Made by a program: the position numbers and the translations under genes
Source of the DNA: Trichobilharzia regenti
Lineage: Eukaryota > Platyhelminthes > Trematoda > Strigeidida > Schistosomatidae
NCBI GenBank assembly: GCA_944472135.2
Contig: OX235263.1
Coordinates: 7,733,517-7,797,516 of the forward strand
Reading direction: 5' to 3'
Length of the DNA: 64,000 nt
The notes under the pieces: generated by a model
Database searches by the model: none
What the model was told of the DNA's origin: nothing
Seen by the model: only the letters and a program-made list of their open reading frames with translations
Shown: piece by piece, positions 20,007-31,545 of the stretch
Layout: every line of letters begins with the position of its first letter
Numbering within the stretch: position 1 is the first letter of the stretch

Positions 20007-20850
20007 TGTAACAACAGAAGACAAGGGCCAGGCAACAGATCGTTTTATTATGAAAATCAACACGTATTTATACATCTTTCAACTACATTATTATAGACAA
20101 GCGCAGTCATCTGATTGGTTGTTTAGGTAGACAAACGCAGGCTTCTGATTGGTTGTTTCGGGATTCCTTGACAAATAGAGTTCTCTCTGCGAATCATATT
20201 TTGCCACGTTAACTTTGCTGTGATTGGTTGTTGACTCAGGCTTGTTCATATTTTCTCACGGCCCATATTAGTGACCTAGACCTTAACGTAGATTTGTGCC
20301 AACCAATCGGCTAGCAGCCTGCTCTCACCACACTCGTCCCCCCGTCAAATACGTGCGACTGAAGTCGGCTTGATCTACTTGGTGCAGGCGTCATCGTTGG
20401 CTTGTCTCGCTGTATCCATTTCTGGAGCTCGCTGACGTTCACGCGCCTCTCATTGTTCGCCATTGCGACTGTGTCTGCGTAACCCCATCTCGAAGTGACC
20501 ATATATGGTCCTTCCCACTTTGGAAACTGTTTGCCTGACCCTGTCGAACATTCGTCCATACTTCGGCCCACACCTTCATATGCTGCTTTCGCCCGACCTC
20601 CCAGCAGCGTCTCAAGTAGCAGCTCCATCGCTGACAGATCTTGAACGCCACTCAACTGCGCAGAAGCCTTGAAGTCCTGCCCGAAGATCCATATGTCTCC
20701 ATCAAAAACTGCAGGGTATAGGCTTTTCATTTGTCGGTAGGCAGCGACACCAAATGTAACACTAGTAGTATCTACTTTTCTAACACCTTCCAACACTCTG
20801 TTCAATTTTGGCTTTGCTACCGACCGACATGCCAATATGTTGTTGTTAAA
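20007..20850 (-). mobile_element. internally deleted Gypsy-type element with gag-to-pol-tail fusion
   Basis: The LTR-like block starts TGTAACAACAGAAGACAAGG at 20007. Reading the minus strand from about 20840, an open stretch carries a gag-like part (AQLSGVQDLSAMELLLETLL), then passes straight into the pol C-terminus (GKQFPKWEGPYMV, RRVNVSELQKW, and a tail ending DGGTSVVRAGC). The joint is the same as in the copy at 9235-9890. No RT, RNase H or integrase core lies between them. Confidence 0.68.
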
Positions 20851-20904
20851 ACTAACTGAGATTACCCTTAATTTATGCAGAACTTTATTTATTGTTAATG
20901 TACA

Positions 20905-21008
20905 AACTGGATGCAATACTGTATGTAGTGAAATGGTGAGAATTCCATTCTGTATCACAAGTACTGTTTTGGAATAAAGCAAATTACTATTATTATTGTT
21001 ATTATTGT
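20905..21008 (+). mobile_element. CR1-like LINE 3' tail
   Basis: CCATTCTGTATCACAAGTAC and TGTTTTGGAATAAAG, then an ATT microsatellite: the same terminus as the CR1-like LINE at 15425, here in + orientation. Confidence 0.75.
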
Positions 21009-22310
21009 TGGTTCCCGTCTGCAAGTCTTCGAGTTTGTGTGACATTAGGCATAAGTCTTACACACAAGAAATCCAGATCTTCTAGAGTCTTCTTATTCGT
21101 AGTCTAGTGTATCCCTGGCTTCTCGCCCTCTGTGCACAGTCTGACGCATAATCAAGTCCACCACAAATAGGAATATCGAAGGTGATAGTAAGAAGGCAGC
21201 CAGTTTGTCTTACTCTTGTGTTTTCACTTCGAACGCCTCACTGAGGTTTCCATTGTGGACTACTTGACACGTGCCATTGTCATATAGCCAGTTGTTGAAT
21301 GGAGTTTGACAAAGACTTGAGGTAGGCTACAGTGCTTAAGTAGTTTCCAAATTTTATCTTGGTGAACACTGTCTATCGAAGGCCTTTTCGAAGTCGATGA
21401 ATTTGAGGTAGAGACTTGTTTGAATGCTATTTTATGTTTTGTTCGATGGTGATGCGTAGATTTACAGCTTGATCAGCACACGATTTGCCAGCAAATAAAA
21501 TGTTCAATTACATGTGAATAGAAGTGATGAAGATTCCTGGGTAACACCTACAGCGACACCAACAACAACAGACAACAATCAGCATAAATGGGAGGAACCT
21601 GAAAGAAACAACCTCCTTTACCTACCTGGGAAGTGTCAGATAGGTAAAGGAGGTTGTTGTAAAGCAGGCGGAGATAACTGATGAGGATATGAAAGCGGCG
21701 AGGATCGCGAAAGCAAGACAAGCTTTCATTACTCTCAAGTCTGTATGAAGGCGATCAACAGCACTCAACATGAAAATGAAAATCAGATCCGGATTTTCAA
21801 CTCTAATGTGAAGTCAGTCAGTGTTACTTGCTATACGGATCAGAGACTTGACCAGCGCATCATAAAGAGCACTTCGAACAAACTACAGACCTTCATTAAC
21901 AGTTGTCTTCGCTCAACACTCAAGATCATATGGCCGGCTAGAAAAGACCAGCAACAGTGACCTCTGGCAACGAGCGATACAACCCAACCCAGAAGGAACC
22001 AATTGCGCAACAAATATGCAGGAAGAAATGGAGATGGATTAGCTGGCCATACTCTGGGAAAACCATCAAGTGAGTGACATCACTAGACAAGCCATTGCTC
22101 GAGTGGAACCCGACTGAATGGGAAGCGGCGAGTTGGTCGTCAGTGCAAGGGCGACTTGGAGGAGGTCATGCGAGGAGGAGGTGAAAGCATGTGGGCAGAC
22201 ATGGAGCCAGGTGAAAACTCTAGCAGAGAATCGAACGCAATGGAGACGTATGGGTGAAGCCCTATGTTCCTGTAGGAATTAAAGGAAACAGTAATAATAA
22301 TAATACATAT
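21009..22310. mobile_element. two RTE fragments in inverted arrangement
   Basis: 21009-21490 is the RT-encoding part on the minus strand (matches 49040-49460). From about 21540 to 22310 the 3' part lies on the + strand, ending GCCCTATGTTCCTGTAGGAA and an AAT tail. A 19-bp stretch (ACAACCTCCTTTACCTACC) is immediately followed at 21645 by its inverse, a small hairpin. Confidence 0.7.
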
Positions 22311-22404
22311 GCATAGTATTCTATTGCTAATGGTGTATTTAACTTTGGGAATATATGAGAATAATATTCTGTTGGAACACACACACACACATTGTCTGTG
22401 TCAC

Positions 22405-22970
22405 ATCACATCCACTCACCTTCCTCGTATGCTATAGAAATCTTAATAAAAAGGAGAATGGGCTTTAGAATGCTGTCAGTAGTGCTCATCTGAGAAGAAA
22501 ACTACAGTATGCCCTTCCTAGACATCTTCCTTATCAAGAAAATAGATGGATATCTACAAAAAGAAGCCTATTTTGACAGAAGACTTCAACGTGTAACTTC
22601 AACCATTTTCATAGTTTTACACCGTTTCAATAGAAAAAAGAATTTAGTTCAAGTTTCTTGGTTAGAGAATAATGAAACGCCTATGTATGTTCAGAAGAAT
22701 GTATGAAAGAAGAAATGTGTAAATTGAAACTGATACTACATAATAATAACCAAATGGATAAAAGTTTATATTTTATAAAACACAAAATAATTGATCAAAG
22801 AATATCCTTTTCAATCACGAAAAATATCCATTTATTCATCATAAGTAAAAACACAGTTTTTATTTTTGTTCAGCGAAGATATTCCTTCTCGACGACTTGC
22901 ATTTTCAAGCCAACTGTACAGTCGTATTTATATTACAGAAAAAGGTGGTTATTAAGTGGCACTAAATAAT
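22405..22970 (+). pseudogene. Penelope-like reverse transcriptase fragment and terminal repeat part
   Basis: The + strand has PFLDIFLIKKIDGYLQKEAY near 22510, the conserved Penelope RT segment (Leu-Pro-Phe-Leu-Asp, basic residue, Asp-Gly). Sequence from about 22795 on belongs to an inverted terminal repeat whose partner is 25124-25265. Confidence 0.6.
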
Positions 22971-22973
22971 TGC

Positions 22974-24237
22974 TCAGTCAATATACACATCATCATAAGT
23001 GATAAGAATAACGATAATTAAAATGTTACAAGGCGTAGAGTTGAAGTGGATTAAAGATTGTTTTATAAGTGAATTGATATCAAAAATACCAAGTGTTGTG
23101 TAAAAGTTTTGAAAATTAGGAGTACGATTAAAATAAGAATGAAGATGTGAAGTGAAGTGGAATGAATTCAAGTGGTAAAATTAAATAAAATAAAAACAAG
23201 AAAGAACATTACTATGACCAAGGTAAAGAAAGGGGTTCGAATGGGCAATACACTAACTTCAACAGTTTGGTGCCTTTAGGGAGAAAGAGAAATCTTATTT
23301 ATTCCTTATGCTACAGAATTCGTAAAATCTGCTCTGCAGAGACAATCGATAGGGAACTAGATAACCTTCGATCAGATCTCCTTAACAATGGTTATCCTAC
23401 AAGGTTCATTGAACGTAACATCAAGAAAGTATCAGCCCCTAGACAAATCACAGTGCCAAAGAAAAAACTGTTTATGAGTCTGGCATTCAAAGGTGACACC
23501 ATTTTGCAATTGTTTAAAAATCGTTTATCTAAATGTGTTAAACGCACTTTTCCTGCAGCTGACTTGCATCTAGTTTTTACCAGCCGAAATATGATTAGAC
23601 AATGCGTCAAGGATAGATTACTGCATATGTCCACATCTATGTGCATTTACTGTTTTACCTGTGGAGCTCCTGTTGAGCTGATTACATTGGACGCTGTAAG
23701 CGCAATCTCCGAAAACGTGTAGTTGCACACTATCCGGTAAGGTTAATGAAAGGCGTATGTAGAACTGCAAAGTCGTCTATTTGTGATCACCTGTTAGATA
23801 AAGTCTGGTCATTTAGCCCCACGTGATTCATCTTTCAAAGTTATCTACATGGCCAAATCGAATCGATCCAAAAGTTTACGTTTTCTTCACTTATGCATAG
23901 CTAGCCGAAGCTTTAGCTATACATGAACAGAAACCTAAATTATGTGTTCAAAAGCGTTTTGTCAAACCCCTTTCTCTACCCTTGGTCATAGTAATGTTCT
24001 CTCTAGTTTTTATTTTATTTCATCTTATTTTACCACTTGAATTCTTTTCACTTCACTTCACATCTTCATTCTTATCGTAATCGTAATCCTAGTGTTTAGA
24101 ATTTTTAGACAACGCTTGACATTTGTCTTTTTAAAAATATTTTTGATATCAATTCACTTATAAAACAATCTTTAATAATTTTGTAATTTATCCACTTCAA
24201 CTCTACCCCTTATAACATTTTAATTATCATTATTCTT

Positions 24238-24280
<43 letters not shown>

Positions 24281-24300
24281 TGACTGAGCAATTATTTTGT
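22974..24300. repeat. Penelope inverted terminal repeats flanking a nuclease-domain ORF
   Basis: The left arm 22974-23224 and right arm 23982-24300 are inverted copies. Both read inward to a block containing CTATGACCAAGG or its complement and outward to TGACTGAGCAATTATTT. The right arm has an extra (AT)n run at 24241-24274. Outer arms continue at 22795-22970 and 25124-25265, interrupted on the right by an RTE insertion. Inverted long terminal repeats are a known variant of Penelope-like elements. Confidence 0.7.
23200..23990 (+). pseudogene. Penelope-like element RT/GIY-YIG C-terminal coding remnant
   Basis: The frame from 23267 has a linker with LNNGYPTRFIERNIKK, then LFMSLAFKGDTI and a cysteine-rich entry to the nuclease (MCIYCFTCGA). 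Later frames give AHYPVRLMKG, SSICDHLLD and FKVIYMAKSN, in the order of GIY-YIG nuclease helices. Several frame changes are needed, and the YIG core itself is not preserved. The protein would combine reverse transcription with nicking of target DNA. Confidence 0.68.
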
Positions 24301-24301
24301 G

Positions 24302-25123
24302 CCACACAAAATCGAAGACTTATAAGCGAAAACTTACAAACTGGTCGAAGAAGCAGCCGGCGAAGACAGGACTCCACCAGGACTCACCATCAACGGGAGG
24401 GATGTAAAAGAGGTTACTTCATTCAGTCACTTATCTAGGGAGGATTGTCTCAACTACAGCCAGTCAGAACGGACGAGGATGACCAATCGAGCGAGAATCG
24501 GGAAGGCAGGCGAGAAACACACACATTCATCAACCTGAAACCAATCTGGAAATCTTCGTCACTCAGCCAGCCAGTATCAACAACAAAATTCAGTCGGATT
24601 TTCAATACAAACAGCGTCAAGTCAGTCAGTTATTCTATGCGAAACGGATCAGAAAGTTGGCGGTCGGGTCACAAAGAATATTTCGAACAGTCTGTTGCAG
24701 ACCTTTATCAACAACAACTGTCTTCTCTGGATCTATACTGAAGATCAGATGGTCGGGCCGGGCCGGGCCGGAAAGAATCACCAAGTATGGGAAACTATGG
24801 GAACGAACAAACAAAACAAGAACCAGTTGCCAACCAACAATATGCAGGAGAAAGTGGAGATGGATCGGACACTCGCTGAGGAGACCGCCGGGTGACATCG
24901 CACGTTAAGCCCTTGAGTGGAACCAGGCCGAAAGGGAAGCGACGAGTGGGTCGTCAGTGCAAGGGTGACATGGAGGAGATCGTGTGAAGAGGAGTTGAAA
25001 CAGTATGGACTAAGTATTATAGATGCAGGTGAAAAGTACAGCAGAAGGCAGAAGCAAATGGAGACATGCAGTTGAAGCCCTATGTTCCACTAGGAACCCA
25101 AGGGAGCAATAATATAATAATAA
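24302..25123 (+). mobile_element. RTE-type LINE 3' fragment inserted in a Penelope terminal repeat
   Basis: RTE from just after the YADD-type motif (AATCGAAGACTTATAAGCGA) to the tail GAACCCAAGGGAGCAATAAT. Sequence on both sides (GTGCCAC to the left, ATAACC to the right) is contiguous in the left-hand arm near 22945-22970. Confidence 0.8.
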
Positions 25124-25291
25124 TAATAAATAACCTTTTTCTGTAATATAAATACGACTGTACAGCTTGAAAATGAAGTCGTTAAAAAGAAATTTCTTCG
25201 CTGAACAAAAACAAAAACTATGTTTTTACTTATGAACATCCTTTTCGATAATTTCCTCTTCTGGCTCTACAATTATTCATAAATCTTTATA

Positions 25292-25395
25292 TGTGATAGA
25301 GAAGATTTGTAGCTCAGGTGGATGATTTTGATGTGGTTTTGTTCTCTGAGCTGGATGGTTAATTTGCGAAGTTTTCATCACCCAGTAGGGTGATA
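25292..25395 (+). repeat. short retroposon R, copy 1
   Basis: It matches the short A-tailed unit at 60963-61104 (GAGAAGATTTGTAGCTCAGG, then TTGATGTGGTTTTGTTCTCT). Another diverged copy is at 41686-41830. Confidence 0.6.
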
Positions 25396-25399
25396 TTTT

Positions 25400-26264
25400 T
25401 AGATATTTTAGAATAGTAAGTAGTCGATAACAAGATTAGTGTCTTTTTAAATAATATCGATTCGTTAAATAAGATCAATGAAATTACAGTTCATTGAAGA
25501 TACTTAAATAATAATAGTAATAAAAATAGAATAGCAAATAGAATATCAACTAGAATTAAGGAAATTTCGACAAAAATTGAGGATCATTCAAACGTAGATG
25601 GCCAAGCGGTAAGGGCAATGTCTGAACCAACCAGCTTCTTCTTTTGAACACATAAATTAGTCTAATTAATGTGGATCCCAATAGCCAGTCTCGGCGATAT
25701 GTGTGTAATAGACGAGCTCTTAAGGCGAAGTTAAGATTAGTTGAAAAGCTGCCTCGTTGACATTAGTCATGTGCTCTGTGTATCCACAAGATGAGATAGA
25801 ATAGCGCTATGAATAGATTTTTTTCTGTCCTTTACTTAACCACTCTGCAGGATGATGTCCTCAGGAATCCGACGATAAACACGCCTAATTGTACGGCCTA
25901 TGCGACCAACTGGCTCTACAGGAGCAGTTAAAATGTTTTAATAAGTTCAGTTTAATTTAATACGGAAATTCCTCTTTGATATGCGTAGTTTGAAAATTAA
26001 AAGAACAGACTTCTGTAAGCTTCATTATGAAAATGCTAACTTCATCAGCAGAGAATTGTTAATGAACCTTTTATATTAAGTCAACGAAAATACCCATTGA
26101 ACCATGAAGAGAATGAAAAAACAAAACAGCTGATGAGAACTTGTGAAATAGAATGATATCATTTTATACTGCAAATCTTGTCTTTCTTTCTCTATCGAAA
26201 TAAAATTTCCCTTATGGACAAAATCGTCTTCAAGAGGCTGTACGGTCGTAATAATATTTACTAA
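25400..26264. other. intron-free intergenic stretch, one old repeat
   Basis: No gene is seen. About 25640-25950 resembles 5656-5830 (AAGTTAAGATTAGTTGAAAA). The rest is AT-rich single-copy-looking sequence. Confidence 0.4.
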
Positions 26265-27545
26265 AAATGTATGTGTTATCACTTTTTGTCTGCTTGTCTG
26301 TCTGTTTTCGACATAGAACTTTGCACCAATGTACGGCAGTTGAAGTCGCCACACTCCACGTAGCACGCAAAGTGGGAGAAGAAAGTCAAAAGAAATGCAT
26401 AGTAGAGACAGTAAACAGAGGTGTGAGACAAAGCAGTAGTAATTATTATTATTGTTATATCCTTTAATTCCTAGAGGAACAAAGGGCTTCAGCCACAAGT
26501 CTCCATTGCGTTTGGTTCTCTGCTAAAGTTCCCACCTGGCTCCAAGTCCGCCCACATGCTTTCATCTCCTCTTCCTTCACATCACCTCCTCCAAGTCACT
26601 CCACCTACGCACGATCAACTCGCCGCTTCCCATTCAGTCGGGTTCCACTCGAGCAATGGCTTGTCTAGTTATTTCACTTGATGGTTTTCCCAGAGTATGG
26701 CCAGCTAATCCATCTTCATTTCTTCCTGCATATTTGTTGCACAATCGGTTCCTCATTGCTAGAGATCGCTGTTGGTGATCTTTTCTCACTTGTCATCTGA
26801 TCTTGAGTATTGATTGAAGACAACTGGTAATGAAGGTGTGTAGTTTGTTTGACGTGCTCTTTATAACGCACCAAGTGTCTGATCCGTATAGTAGCTGATG
26901 ACTGACTTCACATAGGAGTTAGAAATCCGGATGTTATTTTTGATGCTGAGTGCTGTTGATCTCCAAACAGATTTAACAATAATTAGAGGTTGTCTTGCAT
27001 TTCCGATTCTTGCAATAGTAATAACGAAGAACAATATAGTTTCATGGGAAATCATAAGTCACAAGGAGTGGATACATCTTCGCTAGCCAATGAGAACGAT
27101 GAGTTTGAGCCATATCACCAATTGTTTCCAACCACTGGTTTCTACCGTCCCGAGGAACCCAACTAGTCAGGAAGCCTACACCTTCCTACGTGGCTTAAAC
27201 TAACTATTGTAGATTTCATTGACTGGTGGCATGTTTTGGTTTGACCGTTGATAGCTCTTTTCCAGCCTGACCCTATGTCAGCTAACATTGCTCATTGTCG
27301 AGGAAGACTATGACTAGGCAATCGTGCGTAGCGCATGTCCTAACCATCTCATTCGATGTAGCTTTACAGCCTCGTCGATTGATTTACCCCTCCTTAAGTA
27401 GAACTCGACCGATGCCTAACCTCAGTACTGCTCACCTTATTATACCACTTCACTGAACTTGCTACTAATTGCTAATCACGGTAATGAACTCGACTGGTAC
27501 CCTAATATTGCCTACTTATCCGCTGCACCTTCCGATTCACTGAAC
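26265..27545 (-). mobile_element. LINE family B, 3' part, split by an RTE insertion
   Basis: Pieces 26265-26443 and 27011-27545 are contiguous in the intact relatives at 6562 and 36165. The 3' edge is a GTCTGCTTGTCTGTCTG run. The insertion site reads GTAGTAAT on the left and ATAGTAAT on the right, so a ~7-bp TAGTAAT duplication is likely. Confidence 0.75.
26444..27010 (-). mobile_element. RTE-type LINE 3' fragment nested in family B LINE
   Basis: The minus-strand tail at 26444 (ATTATTATTATTGTTATATCC, preceded by the ...TTAATTCCTAGAGGAAC variant) marks a second RTE subfamily, also seen at 34735 and 51703. It is 5'-truncated at about 27010. Confidence 0.78.
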
Positions 27546-28440
27546 CACGAAAATATCAAAAGACAAAAGCTCGTCTGTGACTGTAAGATACTGTACTGTA
27601 CTATATATTTATTAGGCGAAGGATAAATGATATTTATACATCTTTACAACAAAAAGGTCGGTTCACAACATGAGAAATTATTGGTCACACAATAATTCTA
27701 ATGTGTGTATGTGTGTGTGTGAGAAGTGCAGAGAATTACACTGATCTGGGAGAAGGTTATTCACTCACTGTTAATAAACGCTTGGTTACTTTTCACTCAT
27801 GAAACATGTCTCACAATTCACTGATTCCTGGTCTGTATCAGTGTTCGACTATGCCAGAAAGGCAGTTGGTCATCATACCAGACCAATCTATTTTACGTAT
27901 AACCCTTGAAGTTGATACTGAAAACACTCCGCACAACTGTCTGCAATCCGATAGCTACGTCTTGTCACCTGGACATGGTGCAATTGTCACTTGTGAATAT
28001 AGCGCTTTTGGAAAGGCTTGCCTTTGAAATTGACCAGCAGACTGCAGTACACTTTCAACAAATCAAGTGGAAAGCGAAGAATTGTCCTTACGCGGGTAAT
28101 TGGCTCACAAATGAAGAACTATCAGGCTCACATTGAAACAAGGACAATGTACTCCATCGAAATCTCTGACAGTCTGAAGGCAGTGCATGAACTTGGCGAC
28201 AAGGGAGATGGCGTGCTAACTGCATCATGCCAGCTTCAATAGGACGAAACTTCTGTTCATGAGATGATATTTGGAATTCAGTACCTGCAAGTCTTCTCAT
28301 TATAAGGCGAGCGAAAATCCTACCTGGAATGAAGTCAAGTACACTGATCACTGGCTGATCGATGCGAACAAGCAGATTTCAGTTGACTACTGTCTGATCT
28401 ATTATTGAGTAATAGGGGGGTGGGGTGACATAAATGATAT
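27546..28440. other. weak LINE-like remnant and unassigned DNA
   Basis: The minus strand at 28351-28088 gives DFIPGRIFARLIMRRLAG, which resembles the segment of LINE reverse transcriptases where an I-P-G-K-x-x-x-x-x-L helix precedes the QxGFR box. No catalytic box is found. The rest is unassigned. Confidence 0.3.
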
Positions 28441-28704
28441 AACCACTCAGAAGTGGCTTCAAAAGTAAAAATAAAATTTGCAAATTACATGGTACTCGAC
28501 GACACAAAGGAAAAAGGAAGGATTAGAAATTTGAAAAGATTTAAATTGCTATTGACAGTGAGAAGAAGAAAGGTGATAGTTGAGTGTCGATTTAACAAGC
28601 GTAAAGAGGGTGTGGAAATGCACAAAAGGAACCTATGAGAGAGTGATAATAGTGAACTAATTATTAAAGTAAAAGCAAACTAAAATTAAAATTGAAAATT
28701 TAAA

Positions 28705-29060
28705 AAAATTAAAATTTTTTACAGGGAACGGCTAGTGAAGAGGTTGAGACTATGTATGGTAGAACAAGAGACTGGATAAACATTTTCTGTATATACAAAG
28801 TTTGGGGATGTATTGAGGAATCACCAACGCAGTGGATCAGAACGTTAGTGAAAAGAGAGGTAACATTCACTGATGTCATTTTCTTCCCGGATTCATTACC
28901 ATCACTTATTGAATGGACGAATTCAATCAAATCTGAGATTATTTCTGATAGGTAGGAGGATGTCTTCGAGCCATTTGGCAGTAGCATGATGTGATAAATT
29001 TGTCATATTCAAGATTGAACGTAGTGGTACATTCTCTTTGTGCATTTTCGGTAGATCATA
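28705..29060 (-). pseudogene. Penelope-like reverse transcriptase fragment
   Basis: The minus strand reads MTSVNVTSLFTNVLI, matching the Penelope RT signature S-F-D-V-x-S-L-F-T-N-V-P. It is preceded by PLRSILNMTNLSHHATAKWL, like the upstream Pro-Leu-Arg-Pro-Ile ... Ala-Lys-Trp-Leu segment. The catalytic Asp of motif A is Asn here and several stops occur, so the copy is dead. Confidence 0.72.
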
Positions 29061-29680
29061 TTATCGGGAATTACAGAATCTGAGGATCGTATTTGTTCAA
29101 ATAATTTAGGGCTGATAATCGACTTGTTCTTAATCTTATCTTCCCTTCGAATTGTTCAGTTTGATCTTTCTTGTTACCTTCTTTTGATATAATGGATGAG
29201 AAGTTGTCCAATGAAATTATTTCCTGACCACAACGTAAACTAAATTGACATTTGAGGTATAAACACTTCTGCTTCTGTAGCCGCTGCCTCGAAATGCTGT
29301 CTTCATTTTTGTCTACTTCGTATCCATCTGCGTCAGTGTACTACCTATGAATCTTGTCAGTATATATACAGTGTGTGTGAAACTATTAAATCAGTATTAA
29401 AAATCGATAAATTTAAATAATGACAATCAATAAAACTTAGGGAATTTATTTATAGTATATTACTACACTTGCTGCCTATTTGATGCTTTAGCGTAGAAAA
29501 TCAATCACTCGCTACATCGTATGAAGTATCTATGATACAACATCATGTATTCAGCATGGAAACAAGTGTAAGTGGATGATAAATATAGTTTTCACGTTAT
29601 TGTCTGTGTTTCTTTTTAAATTTTTCAATAAAATAAATTGTCAAGAATAATCACAAAGTGATTTCAATGAGAGAATTACC
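29061..29680. other. unassigned AT-rich stretch
   Basis: No gene or repeat partner was recognised. Confidence 0.35.
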
Positions 29681-29815
29681 CAGATGGTTGTTTCGGCCCT
29701 CTCTGGGACTTTTCAACAGGACACTCGGATGAATCTGGAACCTTTAGGTTGCAAGGAGAGTTCATATGCCATTGAGCTACTCCGATGTAATTAGACGGCC
29801 ACTATACCAGACAGC
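29681..29815 (-). repeat. SINE family 2, decayed tRNA-like part
   Basis: The minus strand has GAGTAGCTCAATGGCATATG, an A-box-like start, then a B-box remnant (GGTTCCAGATTC). A weak hammerhead-like block with AAAAGTCCCAGAGAGGGCCG and GAAAC follows. Confidence 0.5.
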
Positions 29816-29817
29816 TG

Positions 29818-30075
29818 TGAGTCAGTGACACAGCGGTAAAGTGCTCAGCGACCACGTGGGTGGTCCGGGTTCGATCATCGGCCACAGATGTACTCCTTTA
29901 CCTCGCTAAGTCAGTAGTAAGACTAGTGGAGAGGGAAGTTTTGGCTTGGCATGAGGCTAGCAACCCCATCCTGTAAAAATAATCACCATTGCTACAAAAA
30001 CTTGAAGCTGGCTCTAGCTTGAAGGTGCCGCCCTATGTTCCACTGGGAACGTATAGGAATTAAAGAAACTAGACA
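29818..30075 (+). repeat. SINE family 3, well preserved
   Basis: The tRNA-like head has GACACAGCGGTAAAGTGC and B-box GGGTTCGATCATC. The body has TACTCCTTTACCTCGCTAAG and TGAGGCTAGC. The tail CCCTATGTTCCACTGGGAAC is followed by AGGAATTAAAGAAAC. This tail is almost the 3' end of the RTE LINEs (GCCCTATGTTCCTGTAGGAA, then TTAAAGGAAACAG, at 22259-22290). Confidence 0.75.
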
Positions 30076-30119
30076 GCTACCAGACGAAGCGAATCATAAT
30101 TGAGCAGAAAGAATAGAAT

Positions 30120-31345
30120 GGCGGTCAATTCTCTACCTCTAAGTGATTAATTTTGATGAAAATTGTCTTCGACAGCATTGATCGTGAAGTTATTTGGAAA
30201 CTTCTTCAGGATCATTGACTGTATTGTCACGAACCTTCATCAAATTTGTTCAACAGGGGTAATAGCAACACCACAATGCTAGAAAACAGGGACATCTTAG
30301 GCAGATAAGATAGAGGACTCTAGAAGATTAAGTAGGATCTTGCAGAAAAATTATATCTCTTGCTATACAAACTCTGTGACCTCCAGGAAAAAATCGAATA
30401 ATTAGCAGAAGAAGCAGGAAGAGCAGGACTTCAATGGACATAGGGAAGATGGAGGTCATGAAGACAGCTAACCAACAGCGACAACAACAACAACAACCAG
30501 CACCAATCACAATCAACGGAAGAAACTTGAAAGTGGTCAATTCCAGCACTTATCTAGGCTGCAGCATTGTTTCAACTACAGCCAACGAGACGGGTGAGGA
30601 TGTCAGTGGAAAGCAGAATCGGAAACTCGAGACAGACCTCCATCACTCTAAAGGCAATTTGGAAATCTTCTGTACTCAGACAGCGTAAATAACGAGATTC
30701 GGATTTTCAACGTGAATGTTAAGTCAGCTAGTGCTTCAACATGAGCTAACATCTTGGCGAATGCATCACAAAATGCTGTCTAAATTTGATTTGAGCAAGC
30801 TGGATTCAGGGAAGGTAAGTCATGTGCTGATCAGATTGCAGCTCTACAAATCGTCAACACAGAGCAAAGCATAGAATGGCAGTCAACTCTCACTCCAACT
30901 CAACGTCATCGACTTCGAAAAGGCCTTCGATAGACAGTTCTGACCACGAAGTAGTTTGGAAACTAAATCAACACTATGGAGGGCAATACCGGGAATCTTT
31001 TTCAACCGTATTCAACAGATGACTGGCTATAGTATAATGTCCCTTGCCAGGTGATCCACAATGGAAAACTTAGTGAGGCGTTTGAAATGAATACAGAAGT
31101 AAGACAAAGTGGCTGCCTGCCCACCATCACCGATGATATTCCTATTTGTGGTGAACTGGATTGTGTCCAACTATGCTTGGGGTGCTAGGAGTCAGAAATA
31201 CGCTAGACCACCGGTAAGAAGACCCTAGCAGATCTGGATTTAGTTCATGATATATTTCTAATGTCACACAAACTTGAAGACCTGCAGGCGGCAACCAACT
31301 AACTGGCTGAGGAGAGGACTTCAGCCAGTGAACATTTATTTTTTG
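30120..31345 (+). mobile_element. two tandem RTE-type LINE fragments
   Basis: 30120-30780 runs from an RT fragment with [17 protein letters not shown] coding to the post-YADD region (AATCACAATCAACGGAAGAA). Near 30780 the sequence restarts at an upstream RT point (CAAGCTGGATTCAGGGAAGG) and continues to 31345. Both are on the + strand and both are frame-broken. Confidence 0.68.
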
Positions 31346-31367
31346 TCTTTTAATTTATTTGTTTGGA

Positions 31368-31545
31368 TTATAGTTTGATTTCAAACCGTATTTTTGTGGT
31401 ACAAGTATGGAATTTTCAGCATGCGATATCGGTAGCACAAATTTTGCAGGCCAACAATTGATATCAGGTGTGTGCCGGTAACGGATTGAACCCCGAACCA
31501 CATGCACGGTCGGCCAGAGTCCTAACTCCTGTGCCACCGAGTCAC
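31368..31545 (-). repeat. SINE family 1 inside RTE fragment
   Basis: Minus-strand unit with tRNA-like head (GTGGCACAGGAGTTAGGACT), a B-box remnant, CTGATATCAATTGTTGGCCT and ATTCCATACTTGTACCAC. It forms the outer end of the large palindrome. Confidence 0.75.

Noticed and set aside
24241..24274. (TA)n runs here and at 32029, 33160 and 47492 as replication or regulatory sites
   Set aside because: They are simple microsatellites, three of them inside Penelope terminal repeats, and nothing else supports a function.
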